Source of the DNA: JAUREX01 sp964472135
GTDB taxonomy: Bacteria; Pseudomonadota; Alphaproteobacteria; Rhodobacterales; Rhodobacteraceae
Length of the DNA stretch: 8,412 bases
Direction: 5' to 3'
Assembly (NCBI GenBank): GCA_964472135.1
Contig: CAYYJB010000082.1
Coordinates: 1 to 8,412, forward strand
Shown here: positions 7,287 through 8,412 of the stretch, in pieces
Position numbering within the stretch: the stretch's first letter is position 1
Layout: each line of letters starts with the position of its first letter
Position numbers and translations under genes: made by a program
Notes under the pieces: generated by a model
What the model was told of the DNA's origin: nothing
The model's database searches: none
The model's input: the letters and a program-made list of their open reading frames with translations, nothing else

Positions 7287-8412
7287 AGCTGCGCGATCTC
7301 GAGGTTCTGACGGTGGCACCGCCCGCGCCGGGCTGGGGCGGGCGATACTGGATCTTCGTCAAGCTCGTGACCGATGACGGCATCCACGGCTGGGGCGAGT
7401 GCTATGCCTCGAGCGTCGGGCCCGTCGCGATGGAGGCGGTGATCCGCGATGTCTTTGCCCGCCACATGGAGGGGACATCGCCCGAGAACATCGAGCTGAT
7501 GTATCGGCGCGCCTATTCCTCGGGCTTCACGCAGCGCCCCGACCTGACGGTGATGGGCGCGTTCTCGGGGCTCGAGATGGCGTGCTGGGATATCGTCGGC
7601 AAGGCGCGCGGCCGGCCGGTCTGGGCGATGCTCGGCGGGATGATGAACCCGCGCGTGCGCTCCTATACCTATCTCTATCCCGAGCCGGGGCAGGATGCGG
7701 GCGAGTTCTGGGTCAATCCCGACTGGCAGGCCGAGGCGGCGGCGAAATGCGTGGCGCAGGGCTTCACGGCGGTCAAGTTCGATCCCGCCGGCCCCTATAC
7801 CATCCGCGGCGGGCATGAGCCCGCGCAGCGCGACATCGCGCGCTCGGTCGCCTTCTGCCGGGCGATCCGCGAGGCGGTGGGCGACCGGGCTGATCTGCTG
7901 TTCGGCACGCATGGCCAGTTCTCGACCCCCGGCGCGATCCGGCTCGGCCGCGCGATCGAGCCCTTCGATCCGCTGTGGTACGAAGAGCCGATCCCGCCCG
8001 ACAACCTGCCCGAATTCGCGGAAGTTGCGCGCGCGGTGCGGATCCCGCTTGCCACCGGCGAGCGGCTGACGACCAAGGCCGAGTTCGGCGCGCTCTTGCG
8101 CCTCGGGGGGGTGAAGATCCTGCAACCGGCGCTCGGCCGCGTGGGCGGGATCTGGGAGGCGCGCAAGATCGCGGCCATGGCCGAGGTCTACAACGCCCAG
8201 ATGGCGCCGCATCTCTATGCCGGGCCGGTGGAATGGGCGGCGAACATCCAGCTTGCGGCGGCGATCCCGAACCTGCTCATCGCCGAGACGATCGAGACGG
8301 GCGGGGCGTTCCACCTGCGCCTCATCCGCAACGCGATCCACTGGGAGGGGGGCGAGATCGTGGTGCCCGACGCGCCCGGCCTCGGGATCGAGATCGACGA
8401 GGATCTGGCGCG
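7283..8412 (+). CDS. Enolase-superfamily enzyme, mandelate racemase/muconate lactonizing type (3' end outside window)
   Basis: The frame from ATG 7283 stays open to the window edge, giving 376 residues; the final segment PDAPGLGIEID resembles the usual C-terminal end of the family, so probably few residues are missing. An N-terminal capping domain (about 1-125) contains GIHGWGEC (33-40) and AFSGLEMACWDIVGKARGRP (93-112). A barrel follows with VKFDPAGPY (164-172; K165), LLFGTHGQF (205-213; H210), WYEEP (232-236; E234/E235 as metal-ligand candidates), PLATGERL (255-262; E260), QPALGRVGG (281-289) and APHLYAG (308-314; H310). The layout best matches the acid-sugar dehydratase side of the mandelate racemase subgroup (galactonate or mannonate dehydratase-like), but substrate and reaction cannot be assigned. 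Unusually, the first metal-ligand Asp position reads Gly (G208) and the His-partner Asp reads Ala (A283). The start is supported by AGGGGGCAGG just upstream and by the 4-base ATGA overlap with the transporter. Confidence 0.9.
   Translation, partial: MKLRDLEVLTVAPPAPGWGGRYWIFVKLVTDDGIHGWGECYASSVGPVAMEAVIRDVFARHMEGTSPENIELMYRRAYSSGFTQRPDLTVMGAFSGLEMACWDIVGKARGRPVWAMLGGMMNPRVRSYTYLYPEPGQDAGEFWVNPDWQAEAAAKCVAQGFTAVKFDPAGPYTIRGGHEPAQRDIARSVAFCRAIREAVGDRADLLFGTHGQFSTPGAIRLGRAIEPFDPLWYEEPIPPDNLPEFAEVARAVRIPLATGERLTTKAEFGALLRLGGVKILQPALGRVGGIWEARKIAAMAEVYNAQMAPHLYAGPVEWAANIQLAAAIPNLLIAETIETGGAFHLRLIRNAIHWEGGEIVVPDAPGLGIEIDEDLA

Noticed and set aside
5943..7319. A 458-residue - strand open frame over the transporter gene
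   Set aside because: Antisense to a clear MFS protein; highly charged, with biased composition (Arg, Glu, His, Pro) typical of a GC-rich shadow frame.
7399..7818. A 139-residue + strand frame starting at 7399
   Set aside because: It overlaps the enolase-family gene in another frame; the 7283 frame carries all conserved barrel motifs through this stretch.
6749..8341. A 530-residue - strand open frame over the transporter end and the enolase-family gene
   Set aside because: The + strand reading has clear family motifs throughout both genes. The antisense frame is Arg/Ala/His-rich without domains.
1..8412. tRNA, rRNA, CRISPR array, insertion sequence or prophage remains
   Set aside because: Genes fill nearly the whole window, the gaps are at most about 125 bases, and no cloverleaf, spaced direct repeats, transposase motifs or terminal repeats were seen.

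Overview
The window reads as chromosomal DNA of a very GC-rich alphaproteobacterium, most likely of the Rhodobacterales (Rhodobacter/Rhodovulum-like). This rests on strong G/C third-position codon bias, a pyruvate dehydrogenase E1 beta open at its N-terminal side in a way that suggests the alphaproteobacterial lipoyl-domain fusion, and E1 beta/E2 sequences that look typical of that order. Taxonomy is inferred from sequence character, not from a search.

Layout. (1) Bases 1-2336, + strand: the end of a pyruvate dehydrogenase locus, with E1 beta (pdhB, cut by the left edge) and E2 (pdhC) 12 bases apart. (2) 2399-3253, + strand: an LpxL/HtrB-type acyltransferase, separated from pdhC by 62 bases that hold a clear inverted repeat. 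(3) 3259-5913, - strand: a complete mutS, convergent with the acyltransferase. Only 5 bases separate the two stop codons, and both stops lie in the arms of one perfect 9-bp palindrome. (4) 5914-6038: a short divergent intergenic region. (5) 6039-7286, + strand: an MFS transporter resembling TetA. Its stop overlaps (ATGA) the start of (6) an enolase-superfamily enzyme of the mandelate racemase type, 7283 to the right edge, where it is cut close to its C-terminus. This last gene reaches the edge without a stop codon and is easy to miss.

How the genes relate. pdhB and pdhC encode subunits of one complex that makes acetyl-CoA. The acyltransferase works in envelope lipid synthesis and mutS in mismatch repair; both look like housekeeping neighbours. 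The transporter and the enolase-family enzyme form an apparent translationally coupled pair and are the most accessory-looking part, possibly handling one acid sugar or related metabolite. The enzyme lacks several canonical active-site residues, so its substrate cannot be named.

No RNA genes, mobile elements, CRISPR arrays or integration sites were seen. No gene-free stretch reaches 300 bases; the longest is about 125 bases (5914-6038). Long antisense open frames are common here, as expected at this GC content, and were left out. I found no convincing new multi-gene system. The best leads are the shared-stop palindrome, the pdhC-acyltransferase hairpin and the atypical enolase-family active site.
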